From: Anoplolepis gracilipes
Taxonomy: Eukaryota; Arthropoda; Insecta; Hymenoptera; Formicidae
Assembly: GCF_047496725.1 (NCBI RefSeq)
Contig: NC_132973.1
Span: forward strand, 13,650,233-13,714,232
Length of the DNA: 64,000 nt
Reading direction: 5' to 3'
The position numbers and the translations under genes were made by a program. The notes below the pieces were generated by a model. That model saw only the letters and a list, made by a program, of their open reading frames with translations, was not told where the DNA came from and made no database searches. Below are positions 1 through 12,346 of the stretch, piece after piece; the first letter of the stretch is position 1; the number at the start of each line of letters is the position of its first letter.

Positions 1-749
1 AATATGACTAGCGTTTAATTTGACACTTTAATTGATTAAATTAATATTCTAATAATTTTTACGCATATATATATAGAACTTTTTGTAACTATTATAACTA
101 CTGTGAAACTCCTAAGCGCTTAAAGCCTGGCAAAAAATGCTTATAAAATCATCGGCAGATAAAGTGAAACAATGTGAACGTGGCGTCTCAGTTTGCATAT
201 ATATATATATGTATTTTTTTTTTATTAATACATTTAATGTCTTAACATAATATCGAATATGAAGAATATTGAATATGCATACTCTTTGTAACTTTTAATG
301 ATAAAGAAATTAAAATTTTATATAAATGAAAAATTATCTTACGAAAGTTATTCAGTTTTTTTTTTAGTACATACATTTATAAATTTTATAAATCTATCAT
401 TGAGACTTAAGAGACTCCGTATTTTTCCTTCGTATGATTGAAAAACATTATTAAATAACATTAGAAAATGCATGTAACAAAAAAAAAATTGGTTTTAGAG
501 AAAGTTGTATTAAAAAGTTTTAAAAATATTCTTTTTACTTGGAATTTTGAACAAAAATATCTGGAAAATCAGAGAATTTTCAGTAATTTTTTTACAAAAT
601 TTGAGTAGACATTCTGGCGATGTCTATGAAAAAATTTCATTCTACATTTTCAACTTGCGTTTGCACGAGAAATCATTTACTTTTTATTTGTACTACAATT
701 TCCGATGTACTCTATATTCAACAGTTATAGTAGCATAATATGAACTCAA

Positions 750-802
750 TCTATCTCATCTATTGCATTTTATCGATCTATCTCATATATTGCATTTTCA
801 CG
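750..802. repeat. 27-bp imperfect tandem duplication (2 copies)
   Basis: The block beginning TCTATCTCAT at 750 recurs at 777 with few differences. It is a short local duplication, with no sign of a larger satellite. Confidence 0.6.
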
Positions 803-2929
803 GTAGACCTATTTTGTCTAATCGATGCGATCCTAATCCACTGTAGTATCATTCGAATATTGTAATCACTGCATTTAAACGCGTTGCGAATTGTAGACGA
901 CGCGATGTTACGCATATTTATGATGTCATTAGTTTCGTATCGCGCGTTACGTAATTTGCATTCGACATTGCATTTACTCAATATTGCAATAAAAACACAA
1001 GAAAGAAGATAACAATAATATAAATAATTTATAATATGCAGAGTGTGTTTTGAGATGTGTACGACTGAATAAAATTAGTTAAACGTGCAAGAGAAAGGGT
1101 AATCTTTAAGATACATTAGGCATAACATCATAACGGGTAATCGGATAAAGCGAATTGTCATATCATATTACAAGGCATCCTTTTGCACGTGTAATCGCGC
1201 GAGGCGATTTCATGCCACCTCATCATAGTTTATGACCGGCATTTGAGCAAACAAGCCACGATACCGGAATGAATTTGTAGGTTGCCGATACTTCGATGAG
1301 GCAGAATGAGCGAGCACTAGTGCCGAATAAACAACTACACGCGTGGCTTATTTGCATTCAATATGAGCTTCCGGATAAATCGATATTCTCAGCCAAGTGG
1401 CCTTACCTGTCTTTCCGCCAATAATTCCAACAAATGGCATTTCGATAATCTTCGATTTACGTGTATAATTGACGTTTTAATTTTTCAACATTTCAACATT
1501 TTGCTTGATTCGTCATAATTTGATTGATTTATCATATTCATTATTGAAAATCAAATATCATTATATCGATTTCTTTAGAGATATTTAGATAACACACTTT
1601 TGTGTGTTCACACGATAACGTGAGAATCGATATCTTATTTTTAAATTGAGTAATTCTTTATCTATAATCTATAATCATTATTATAATGACTTTTTTAAAT
1701 CGAATAAAATATATGTAGAGTAAGATTGCTTACATAGTATCACTTTTCAAAAAAATTTATTTTGAATATTGTTTAAGATAATATATACATTTTTTTTAGT
1801 ATGCTATCATGTATAAAAATAAATGTATTATCCTCTTTCTGAATTTTTCTGAAAACTTTTACTTTTAAATATCAAAATAGAAAGAAAAATTATGTATAAA
1901 TCTTTATAATCGATGTCATTTAAACAATAGATCTTTTAAATCGTTGATAAGTTGAAAAAAATTGCACTTATATTAAAAAAAATATATACTTTATTAGATC
2001 TATAAAAAAAATATTTTTTATAGACTGTTACAGAATAAAGAGTATATATACAACATAGTTTAACGTTAAAAATATATAGTATAGTCTGCATGTGTTTAAA
2101 AATATATTTTCAACCACATTATTGTTACAAATAAATAGAGTTGATTTAATAAATCCTACATGCTTTCTCTATTTACAAAAATATGAAAAAATAGCTTTAA
2201 AAATGCGTTTTTTTACATTCATATATGACACGTCTGACAACAGAAAATTTAAAGTAAATAATTGTGGTAGAATTTGGAAATCAATACAGTTTAAACAATT
2301 TTTTTCTATATTTAAAATTATTATCGAAACCCTTTGCAATTTTGATCCAAGGTTGAAAATTTTTATACATTGAATACATAAATCTTATACACGTATAATT
2401 AATATTTAAACGTGAATTAAGGCGATGACAAAATGTAAATATGAAACGCTTTTTAATTATTTAATTACAAATTTATAATTGTACCAGCTAATTAATTTTT
2501 TCTAGCTTGATTAAACTATTTTTATTAATTAGAGATACACACACATAATTATACAATTATATTATTATATATCTTTAAGACTATACATCGTTAATAAGAT
2601 TTGCAGTAAGCGAAATTAGGAAATTTAATTATAATTTAATTAACGTGTATGTAATATGACTCCGGTGATGGATACATATAATGCCTACATTTATTTGTGT
2701 ATATAAAAATTTGCAAATGATAAACCGGGAAACAAACGTTGTTTGTTAGGACTTCTAGTGGACGCGGCGAAAATGGTTAATAATTTGCAACTGTGTAAAT
2801 GCAAAGAAGCCACTGCGCGAGTATGAGATCCGTGCCTCCTCGAGCACGTTCGCGAAGCTCTTCGCGTGAGACGCCTGAGAAATGAATTAAGTTCCAAACT
2901 TTGCATACCTTGCGCTCTTCCATTGGTTA

Positions 2930-3180
2930 TGCTCCTTTGTAACTTCCGTTTCTCATCTTCTCTCCTTTTCTCTCTTCTCTTTTCTCCATCTGTCTTTCTC
3001 TGCATGTCTCTCATGCTATTATAATCTTCTCGTATCTTTATTAAAACCCTTTTTTCTCTTACCTATCGTTCTCTCCTTGTGTTTTTTTCTTCTCGCGACG
3101 TTCTTCCCTCCCTCATTTCTTCGTTCTTCCGTGTATTTGGGCTGGAAGTGAAAGCTCGAAACTTCCTCCGTTCTTCGCTC
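2930..3180. other. Pyrimidine-rich tract
   Basis: The + strand is strongly biased to C/T here, with many TCTTCTC-like words but no regular period. A similar but weaker tract lies at about 4360-4450. Such tracts can open long ORFs by chance, so I do not call the open frames here genes. Confidence 0.5.
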
Positions 3181-3651
3181 AAACGTCCTTATGTCTGAAA
3201 TATTCCAGTCAACGGTGCCCTGCCGAATTGGAGCGTTGTCCTCCCGCAGGCGCAGTGAAACGTCGACGCTCGTTCCATGGACGCGTTATTAAAATGGACG
3301 TTGCGCGCTGCCACGAAGGCCTGACGCGAAAATAGTCAGCTAAGCGAGAAAGTATCCCGTTGCATGACCCTGTTCCACATCTTTCACAACTTTTTGCCGG
3401 ACACGTCGACGAAATGCGTGCATATATCTAAGGTCTGATGTGTCGAGATGAAAATATTCGGGCGACATTTATAATATTAGATTCGAAAATTCTTTCTGTT
3501 GGAAAAAATAAAACGAATTAAATTAAAGAAATATAACGTTGTTTTAGATCGGAAATTTTGTGTTCTAAAAATGTGTAAATTGTCATAGTAGACATCCTAT
3601 TTTTATCTTTGTTATCTTTACCTCAGTTTAACTCTTTTATGATCATGTTTG

Positions 3652-3838
3652 TGTCGTAGCCAGATTACAAAATCCGTCTTTCAATCAAATGCCTAGACGT
3701 TTATAACGGCTGTTGCATTTCATTTTTGGCCAGATTGTAAAATATTTCAAATCTAAGCGCGATTTAAGAATATGGCCGCACTTTATAAAACGTCTAGGCA
3801 TTTTATAAAAAGACGAATTTTGTAATCTGGCTACGACA
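3652..3838. mobile_element. MITE-like palindromic foldback element, 187 bp
   Basis: The left arm (3652-3715) starts TGTCGTAGCCAGATTACAAA. The right arm (3783-3838) is its reverse complement with a few mismatches and small gaps, ending CTACGACA. The arms are about 55-60 bp and the spacer about 67 bp. An internal word at 3729-3743, close to GCCAGATTGTAAAAT, resembles the terminal sequence again, which suggests nested or rearranged termini. There is no ORF inside, so it would be non-autonomous. I see no clean target-site duplication and cannot assign a superfamily. Confidence 0.75.
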
Positions 3839-4880
3839 TTTATATTACATAACTGTCTGCCGATATCTCTTAATTGGTGCGAAAAAGAAACATTTACTTT
3901 TTTATCATTGACCGTATTATTTTATACCACATGTAGGATACGTCATCGAAATTATTATCTTTATTTGACTTTTTATATCTCCTTTATCGGTTCTTTTGTC
4001 TTTCACTGCGCGCCTCACAGATAATCTACCCACGTTCCTTTCTCGAAGACCAATCTGTTGGCGGGAGAAGGGAAAGATATATACGGAGAGAACCTTCGAT
4101 TCGATCTCGATTACTAAAGGAGGAGAAAAGAATAAGAGGATATCCCGCGCCGAGAAGAGAGCGTCGAGTGAATAACTAAAAACGTTTAACATAATATCTG
4201 ATCCGGCGGAAGGAGCCCCAAGGCGCTCTTTTGCCGGAACCGTATCTTATTCCGAACCCAAAGGCTGCCGGCGACAAATGCAATTTTTTCAGCAGGGAAT
4301 CAAATGAGGGATCCCGACCGCTATTGGTAACTGCGTTCGCTTTTATTCCGCCACGTATCTGTGCTATCTTCCTTTTCCTTTCTCATTCTCTCCCGTTTCT
4401 TTCGTATCCTTTTTCTAAATTGTTGTCAATCCTCTTATACTGTTTTCTTCATCAATGACTATTGCTCTCATTTTTTTCAATTGTTCAATAATTCTTTGTC
4501 CCATCGTATTTTAAATTGATAGGTACGATATGAATCAGAGTTATCTGTAATTTGCTTGCATTGAGTTTCACAAGAGGGATCCGCAGAAATTATTGTTATT
4601 ATTAATTATCTATCTATACCCTGCATAATTCGTAAAGGGCAAATATTGGCACAAGTTATTACGCAAGCTTATTCAAACGCACAACAATGTGTAAATAGCC
4701 AGGCGGTTCCTGCTTTTACATATAAATGTGTGAGGTAGAGTTTGATGCTTGTTCGCTCGTACTTCGCTGATATTTTGTGCCGAATCAGCTGTCCAGGAAA
4801 CGTGTAGGATTTATTGCCTCTCATGTGATTTAACATCACCGAGTGTGAAAAAAGAGAGCGTGACAGAAACAGAGAAAGAA

Positions 4881-4888
<8 letters not shown>

Positions 4889-4917
<29 letters not shown>
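4889..4917 (+). repeat. (AG)n microsatellite
   Basis: About 14 pure AG units, preceded by an impure GAAA/GAGA stretch from about 4870. Confidence 0.95.
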
Positions 4918-4920
<3 letters not shown>

Positions 4921-6440
4921 GAGAGTGGTTTCTCTAGATCTAGCGCGATGGAAGAGTCGAACGAAACACTTTCCGTCATCGATGTCGCGATAGAATGAGC
5001 CTCGATTTTTCATGACAAGCCCAGGCTTTAAGATTCGTATCAGCGATACGAAGTGAAAATAATAAATATTCCCGGCGTGTAGGAGAGGAAAAGGGAAAAG
5101 AAAGTAGAAAGATAGAGACAAAGTATTTATAAGATTGAATAGGAAAGACAGAGAACTGAATACGAAAGGCAAAAGTAGACGATGCAGGATTGTAAGAGGA
5201 GTAAGAGGTAGGCAATGGGAAAAGAAGATTTTACCGAAAAGCCAATATCACGTTCTTAAAATAAAAGGCGAAAGATTCCACTTTGAAAGTTTCAAGTGTA
5301 GTTTCAACCGTTACTTACTGCAAGCGCACCGAGCGCGAATTTAGGACTGTTTAACGTTGAAGCGTCACGGCTAAAGTCCGAAGGATTAACAGGACCGGGA
5401 TACCGCTTGTCGTAATGATAGCCTCGACCCTGCGTCGCTATACGTAACTATGAAACCTATGCAAATTGCCTTTCCAAACCCGCATTAACGGATTTAAAAG
5501 CAATATATGCTTCGCGATCTGTGTTTGCGACTTACGATGCAGCATCAAAGATACATCCAGCGGATCACAAATAGAGAGCTCTATTCTATTGATAAAACCT
5601 TTACATTAGTCTCAAGCATAGATTAACGAAACATGTAACGGAATTAAAGTTCTATTATAATACAAATAAAACATTAGAATGAATCAAACTTTCCATTAAA
5701 ATATATAGAATTCTATATACGCAAATGTAAATATTCGATAATCACTACGGCTTATTCGCTACTTTCTTATTTTTTTCTTTTTTTTTTTTTTCGTTTAAGT
5801 AAATCTATTTCTACACTATTAACAAAATTTTTCATATTTTCTTTTTTTAACGTATGAATTTCGTGATAATACACGTATGCACACGTGGCTTGTTCAGTTT
5901 GCTATTTTCTTATTTTTCTTTGGTGTATGAGAGTTAGTCTACTTTCACACTTGCACCACGTTTATTCCTATCGCTCGAGAAGGCTCTAGAAGGCATCTCT
6001 AGTGCTGTTGAAAGAGAAGAAGGTTTGGCAATGGTAGGACAATGCCGTGGATATAAGTAACATTCTCTTATAGAGACGTCTTGAGGAACAATGCGTTGTT
6101 TCGTGCGTTTCAGGAATTTCAGGAAACGAAAGTGCACGTGAGCATGCGATGATGCGGATCGGTTAGTATTAATGGAATGTCGGGTATCAAGATTTTCCAA
6201 AGTTGACGTCCGTTATGCTTAATTACACCGAGATATACTGCCGTGCCTCGAGTTCCATTTCACTTAATGATATAGATGCACGAGACGGGGCTTGCACTTT
6301 AATGTAGTTGCAGAATCCTAATTTGTGGAACTCTATGTCTATGTAACGAAATAATATTACTTCATACAACGAAATAACTGAATATTACTTGTGTTTTGTA
6401 ACATACGGTTCTCATTACTAATATTGTAATATTAATAATA

Positions 6441-6470
6441 CTTGTAATAATAATAATAATAATAATATTA
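6441..6470 (+). repeat. (TAA)n microsatellite
   Basis: A run of TAA units within an AT-rich block; a small imperfect TAATATTA palindrome flanks it. Confidence 0.9.
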
Positions 6471-9466
6471 TGCAATTTAGATACATTTTTGATTAAATAA
6501 CAATGAGAATTATGTATATGTAAATTGAGTAGATTCTAAAACGTTTTCTCAAATAATTAAATATTCATGAAAATGGACAGTAATATTCTCCGAATTATTA
6601 ACTATTTATATTAGTTTATGCTCACCGAAAATTTATTCGCGAGTCCCAAATATATATTTGTGAAATATGCAGCATTAATAATTTTAATAACTTAAAGTAG
6701 CGAACATTTTCGGATATTTAATATTAGATGAATAGAAGTTCAGTAACCGTTTGTGTATTTTAAGGCGTGGCTGTCCTAATTTGGAAGCACGATGTCGTGC
6801 CCGAAATTCTGTTGACCTCACGGCATTCGGTGCAGAAATTGGATTATTCGTGTTTGGTGTAGACCCTTAACTGGCTTAACCACTTCATACTCCTTGTCGA
6901 ACGTCGGTAGTTATTCCAAGACAAAGTGTTCGATGCAGATCACTCAGAATTCGCTAGAGAACCTTGTAATTCGATTAATTTCCACTAACTCGCTTTTGCA
7001 TCTCCAGTCACTATCGATAAGTCTCAGCGTCGTTTCTATAAGTTATATATATATACTGTTAGTCAATTTGTAAGAATAATAATAGAACGTCAGGAACGAT
7101 CTTAAACTACTACAAGCAACGACGGTGTATATGTAAGACGAAGGAGGATCATTTAAATATACGGTATATATATATTCATAAAAACGTCAAACAATTGTAC
7201 ATCTGCAGTCTATTAAAAATATTGACGAAGCAATTAAATGGAATTGAAAGATTTTTAATTGACTCTAAACGTATAATAAAGTTTTTCTCGACGCGCCGTT
7301 GCGATACCGGAGATAAGAACGACCCTCTCTCTTTGCCGGTCCTAAGAATTAAACGAAGAAAGTACCATTATATCGCGAAATGGACTTTTAAAAGTTGGCA
7401 ACAGAACGCGAGCAGCTCTTATTGTTCATTTTAATTACTTCCGCGAAATACACTTCGGATCAGTCGCCTAAAAATCGTACCACGAGCCTTATCGTTTTAG
7501 CAGCGTGTTAAAAAATATTGTAAAAACATATTGGTACACAACTTTCGCCGATTTTATTTCCAAGCATTGCCATTTATCATGGAATTTGACGTGGCACAAT
7601 CGATTCTCTATCGAGTTTCGGTCAGTGATATATCATTTTCAACGGCATTAAAATAGCAACATCCGATATCTCGACGTACAACCGACACTCTGGATTGTCG
7701 GCGAAGATTCTCGTGTATACATATCATTCCTGCGCATTTTTCCCGAATTTTTCCACAGACGTATCTTTAATGCGATATCGATCTCCACATCGTGTTGAAC
7801 TCGTCATGAAACGTATGTACGGAATTGACGACGTCATGAGACACAATGGGAAAACACAGCGCTTCTAGCAGCTGCAAGAGCTGTAAGAAGTTTCGAATCC
7901 TTCCTATTGAGTTTAACCTCAATCACTTATGTAACAGAGTTACCGCTAGTATATTCGTCTATCTTTCTAGACAAAAACCCTCTCTTACGTTCACGTATGT
8001 TAACCTTCGGTATACGTGTTTGTCGAGGTTGTCTCTTCTTGGCCTCTTCCGTAATTCTAACAAAAATCGTCAGGATTGTTCTTATGCAGGGTATCAGCTA
8101 ACAAATGCGTATAGTGCAATGTTTCTCGTTAAAATTAATGTTAAAAATGAAATGTGATTGAATGGAAGCAGTATGCATTTTTTCAAGATTTTCAATTTAA
8201 ATAATATCTATCTCGATGACTTTGTATCGTAAGGCAAAAGGCAAAATTATATTGAAATAAAAGTTATTTACAAATAATTATTCATATACACCATAAATGC
8301 TATTCTATTTTGCACAAGTTGGATTATCGCAGACTATTTTTGTCTCCATGTTTTTGTAATTTCTTTATTCGTTATTTTTATCCTTTTTTTTCCTTCAGAG
8401 ATATATTTGATAATAGAACCAGAAAATAAAATAAAACTGTAACTGTTTTAAGAGAATTAAAAACAGCGAGTAATAATATTACTTTCTGTGAATACAGATA
8501 ACGATAAAGGAAAGAAGTGTTTGCTTTCTCCTTTTCTTTCTCTTTGAGTTAATTAAATAATCGAAAAAAGATATCAATTCCATCTATTTTAAAGTTTCTC
8601 TTTTGCGATCTGTCGCTTTTCATTACTTCCAAATTATCCATGTACAGATGAGCACGAAGGCGTAGAAATCACTGCGAAAGAGTATCGTAATGAAGAGACT
8701 TTATCGGATCCAATTATCGTCGAGAGTGCGTTCGTCGTGCGCTTTTAACGAGCATCCGTCCCTTGTACCTGCAAATGTATCGACTCGTTGCAGGAAATAT
8801 GGAAACACATGTTCATATTGTATATGATATTATTACATATGTTATATTTACATTGACGCTTTCAACCATCTTCTGCAACGCGGAATAAATAATCATTATG
8901 TATAATAAAATTGTCATGTGCATACATTTTTTTCCGAATTTTCTTTTTGTTTAATGCACATATCTTGCTCTAGGATTAAGGAACTCGATTTTTTTCCATA
9001 ATGACGATTCGTGCTTAGTCTGTGCGTGATTTGTTTCGACGCAATCGAAAATGTGATCAGCAATAAGCGGCATATCGTCGCCGAGTGTTGAAATATCGCT
9101 CTTGCCCTTTTTTTCAATGTTGTCGAGACAATAATTACGCCGATGCATGGCCGACATGACATAGCGCCTCGCGGACGACAGGGAACGATCGTAATGACGC
9201 AGTAAATGAATATTTCCGTGCCGTTCTGACAGAATAGAAAAATGACAGCAGATACGGGGAAAATTGTTAGTCAACAGCGGATGGGCGTTAGTGCAGAACT
9301 ACCTGTGCATGATGTACGTGTGTGTTTGCGGGGTATATGTAAATTTAATTGCCGTTATTCTCTCTTCGATGGCGTTTTAGGGCGCGCATTCTTGCTTATC
9401 ATATCCTGCGTCGCGAACGAGCACAAACATTTACACCACAGTTCGCATCGTTTGTTACTATCGGAA

Positions 9467-9646
9467 ATGCTATTTATCATCGTTACGTTATCGGCACTGA
9501 GTATAAGCGTTAAAGCAAATGAATTTCATAATGTTGTATATGCTGCATTAAAGATTATTCTTCCTTTAGATGGCTTTAAATTTGCAGATCAAAATCAATG
9601 TAAAAAAAAAAACTATCGATTTATATGCAACACTTTTATTTATTAA
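9467..9646 (+). CDS. Candidate small secreted peptide ORF (59 aa), hypothetical
   Basis: The ATG at 9467 opens a 59-codon frame whose first 17 residues look like a signal peptide: MLFIIVTLSALSISVKA. This is a hydrophobic core followed by V-K-A, which fits a signal peptidase -3/-1 site. The remaining ~42 residues contain two cysteines (in NQCKKK and FICNT). The TAA stop is immediately followed by AATAAA-type sequence (9646-9651), which could be a polyadenylation signal. The frame stays open upstream of this ATG for 75 codons without looking protein-like, so the short form is preferred. I recognise no family. The ORF is short enough to arise by chance. Confidence 0.15.
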   Translation: MLFIIVTLSALSISVKANEFHNVVYAALKIILPLDGFKFADQNQCKKKNYRFICNTFIY

Positions 9647-12175
9647 TAAAATAAAATTGATTAATTAATTGTTTACGGGAAGGAAAATAAAATTGGACGG
9701 TTGGAAGTCTGTGTGTTGTGTGTGAACATTCTTTGATGCGATCGATCGGTCTCTTTCGAGGAAGGATACCAGCTTCGCGTGGAATTGTCCGTCGAAAATT
9801 TCGTCCGTCCAAGCTTTCCAAGACAAATCTAAAAGATCGTTGGCGGTGAACGAACGAAGCGGCCTTCGTTTGTAAGGAAGCAGGAGGGCGCGGTTCTCCA
9901 TTTGTTTCGTTTCCCGCGAACGCTCCATTAGTGAGAACGTCGGCTATCGAATCGTACAATTCTTTTAGTTGGAGTTTCAGTTTCCAAAAGGGGGAAAAAC
10001 TAATACCGAATGGTTTGCTTTCACAGTTTGGCGTCTGTTTCAGAACGATCGTTCCATACATATAAACTATTACAACGTTAAAGTGATGTCCATTTAACAG
10101 TGCATGGCGTGTCTTAAATAAAATTTCTTTCGAAATTTATTTCTTTTGAAAAATGTTGCTCTTACATGTATGTACGAGAAATGATCTTAAAATAAAGTTA
10201 TCGAATTTAAATAAAAAATATCGAACCGAGAGAGACAAATTTTAAACGATAAAATTAAACTGACAGCTTTGCACTTTATAGTAAAATTTACCATATTACT
10301 ACATATATATTAATGTATTTTAAGAAACTATATTAAGTACATCCGTTAGAATATCCGAGAAATAATATCTATATTCATTACCCGAAATTCACTCGATCAG
10401 AAAGTTACAACATCTCTATAAGAAAATGCTTTTGTATACATTGGATGAAACGATACCGTACAGGCACTCGGAATATTCAGATTCGATGATTTACAATACG
10501 ACGAGCATAGGAGACTCTTTCTTCCTTCCTGTATAAGAGAGCAAACGCGCTAATTAAAACGGAAGTAATTAACGAGGGCGTTTGACCGAAGAAGCGATTA
10601 AACTATGGTAGTTTACGTACCGCGCACCGACACAAACGATCGCCGGGAATCATTCGTGGATTTACGACGATTTCAACTCTGGTAGACAGAAATTTGTGCG
10701 AGTTGCGGCTTATGCGCGAGCTCTCTTCTTACGGCGAGGCGTTTGTTCGTGCAAATATGCCCCGGCTGATGAGAATCTACCGGTGATTAATCGATCAACG
10801 CGGTGGCCTATCTATGCGCGGCCTCTTTCTCTCTCTTACCAGGAAAATAATCGCGCGACCTCCTTATTATTGTCAGATCGACTGCTCGATGAAAATGTTA
10901 TTTACCGCTACCAACTGATTACTACTCGTGTCAGCACTGGTGCTGTTTGTAGATCTTGATAACGCTTTTCGATCTGCGAGCAAATGTTGTGCTTTTACAG
11001 ACCTATGCATAAAAAGTTTATATATTACTGTTTAAAAATGAAGAGAAAAAAATGTAGATAACAAATTTCAACGACGAAAGTGCGACGCGCACATTACGTC
11101 CATGTAATAGCACTCGGAGAAGTTGGTACATTCAGATGCGGGTGGCAAGTGTTGTAAGGTAATAAGTTGTCGGTGTAATAATTCTCGCGAGTTGCTATTA
11201 AAACCAACTTGTCTCGCTCGTGATAAATTCCTGTCTGTCGCGACTAATACTAAGAGTTTCTGAAAAGCAATCAACTGTATCAAGATTCTCCTACTTTCGC
11301 AAAATTAGAGCACGAATTGCGTTACGCGCGCTCTACGCTTATCTATTTGACGACCGGCAAGAAAACGGCTGAAATCCTGAAGCGAGGAATCGTGCGCTTT
11401 TGCGCTCCTGGCGATTTACCATCGCAAGAAAGGCAGCCAGCGAAGAGATGAAAAAGCCTGAGTGAATTTGCGGGATATTTTTACCCATCGCGGCTTAACC
11501 AATCACATTTACCCTAAAAGACCAACCGAGAATTTTCTCTAATTATTATGAAGCGTTAATGATCATTTTTCTTTTTTTATTATATTATTAATTCTTTTAG
11601 ATTTTTTATTATTATTATTTTTTTCTTAATATCGACAGATTTTTTTAATAAAAATTATAATTGATTAAAATAATCGACAAACTGCTCCTTACTCTGTTTA
11701 ATGGTTTGTCCTACCGGTAATGTTCCATCTTATTTTTCATGAAAAATTTTTCATGGGAAATAACGAAGATCAGCGTAACGGTTAACGGAGCGAAAATTGG
11801 CACGAGCTATGTCGCGTCGTACCGTTTGAGATTCTCTTAGGAAGATTGCTTTTCGCGATTGTCGCCTTCTACTTTTCTGTGGAGGTTGCGATATTCATCA
11901 CCCCAATAAAAAAAACAAAGGACGACAGAGACACAATGAAAAAATATAAGCGGTTCTAAGGGTGTCGAGTGATAAGAGACGAGAAAGAAGAAGAGAGAAA
12001 GCGCGCGAATGGCGGAAGCGAACGAATTTAAATCGACCTCTGGAGGGTGAAGATAGGATGCTAACCCCCGCGGATAGTCGCTAACGACGAGGGGGTTTTC
12101 GGACTTGGAATGGAATGGGGATAGAGTAAAGGAAGGGTAGAGAGGAGAGTCGGAGGGAGGGTCAGCATTCCTCCC
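9647..12175. other. Noncoding stretch, nothing recognised
   Basis: No repeat or exon stands out. A 141-codon ATG frame on the minus strand (9636-10061) overlaps the first 400 bp; it has no recognisable domain. A 14-bp perfect palindrome TTTTTCATGAAAAA lies at 11733-11746. The last 250 bp are purine-rich (GA/GG-rich). Confidence 0.55.
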
Positions 12176-12206
12176 TATAAAACGAGCTGGACTTAGTGCA
12201 GTATCC
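12176..12206 (+). promoter_or_regulatory. Candidate TATA-type core promoter
   Basis: TATAAAA at 12176-12182 is embedded in GC-richer DNA. It is followed 21-24 bp downstream by GCAGTA (12198-12203), an imperfect match to the arthropod initiator TCAGT. A short ATG frame begins at 12248 and a possible 5' splice site (AAG|GTAATT) lies at 12286/12287. A GA-rich tract lies upstream, as in many insect promoters. TATAAAA alone is common by chance in AT-rich DNA, so this is tentative. Confidence 0.25.
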
Positions 12207-12247
12207 AGAGTTAGAAAAGCAAAAGCAATTAAGATAGTTACTTGGTT

Positions 12248-12346
12248 ATGAGACAAAAAGACGAAGCGGAACGAAGGGGTAGGAAGGTAATTACCGTGGT
12301 AACGGCTTGCCTCGACCGTGTGACCGTATCTCGCGGAGCGTGGTAG
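12248..12346 (+). CDS. Candidate short ORF downstream of TATA box (32 aa)
   Basis: The ATG at 12248 lies about 50 nt after a plausible start site for the TATA box at 12176. The 32-residue frame begins MRQKDEAERRGRK and ends at TAG. After the GRK codons, the sequence AAG|GTAATT could act as a 5' splice site, in which case only the first 13 codons would belong to a first exon. I recognise no homology. It is included only because promoter-like, start-codon-like and donor-like signals are in order. Confidence 0.08.
   Translation: MRQKDEAERRGRKVITVVTACLDRVTVSRGAW

Larger units (their letters stand above)
1..3651. other. AT-rich noncoding stretch
   Basis: No supported exon is visible. The first 2.7 kb is AT-rich with short A/T runs and local palindromes (for example around 2000-2023). 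From about 2690 the base composition becomes more even and CpG-rich. Probably intron or intergenic DNA upstream of the Ig exon. Confidence 0.6.
3839..9466. other. Noncoding stretch, nothing recognised
   Basis: Mixed AT-rich and CpG-containing DNA. It holds a GA array (4889-4917), a purine-rich tract (about 5080-5190) and a trinucleotide array (6441-6470). Open frames of 60-167 codons occur here. They show no recognisable family, overlap low-complexity tracts, or lack an ATG. Confidence 0.55.

Noticed and set aside
9636..10061. 141-codon ATG frame on the minus strand
   Set aside because: No recognisable domain, ordinary composition, no splice or promoter signals, and an overlapping long frame in another phase shows the segment is simply stop-poor.
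11837..12256. 139-codon minus-strand frame with a hydrophobic N-terminus
   Set aside because: The only possible start is TTG; there is no ATG in the frame, and it is antisense to a purine-rich tract.
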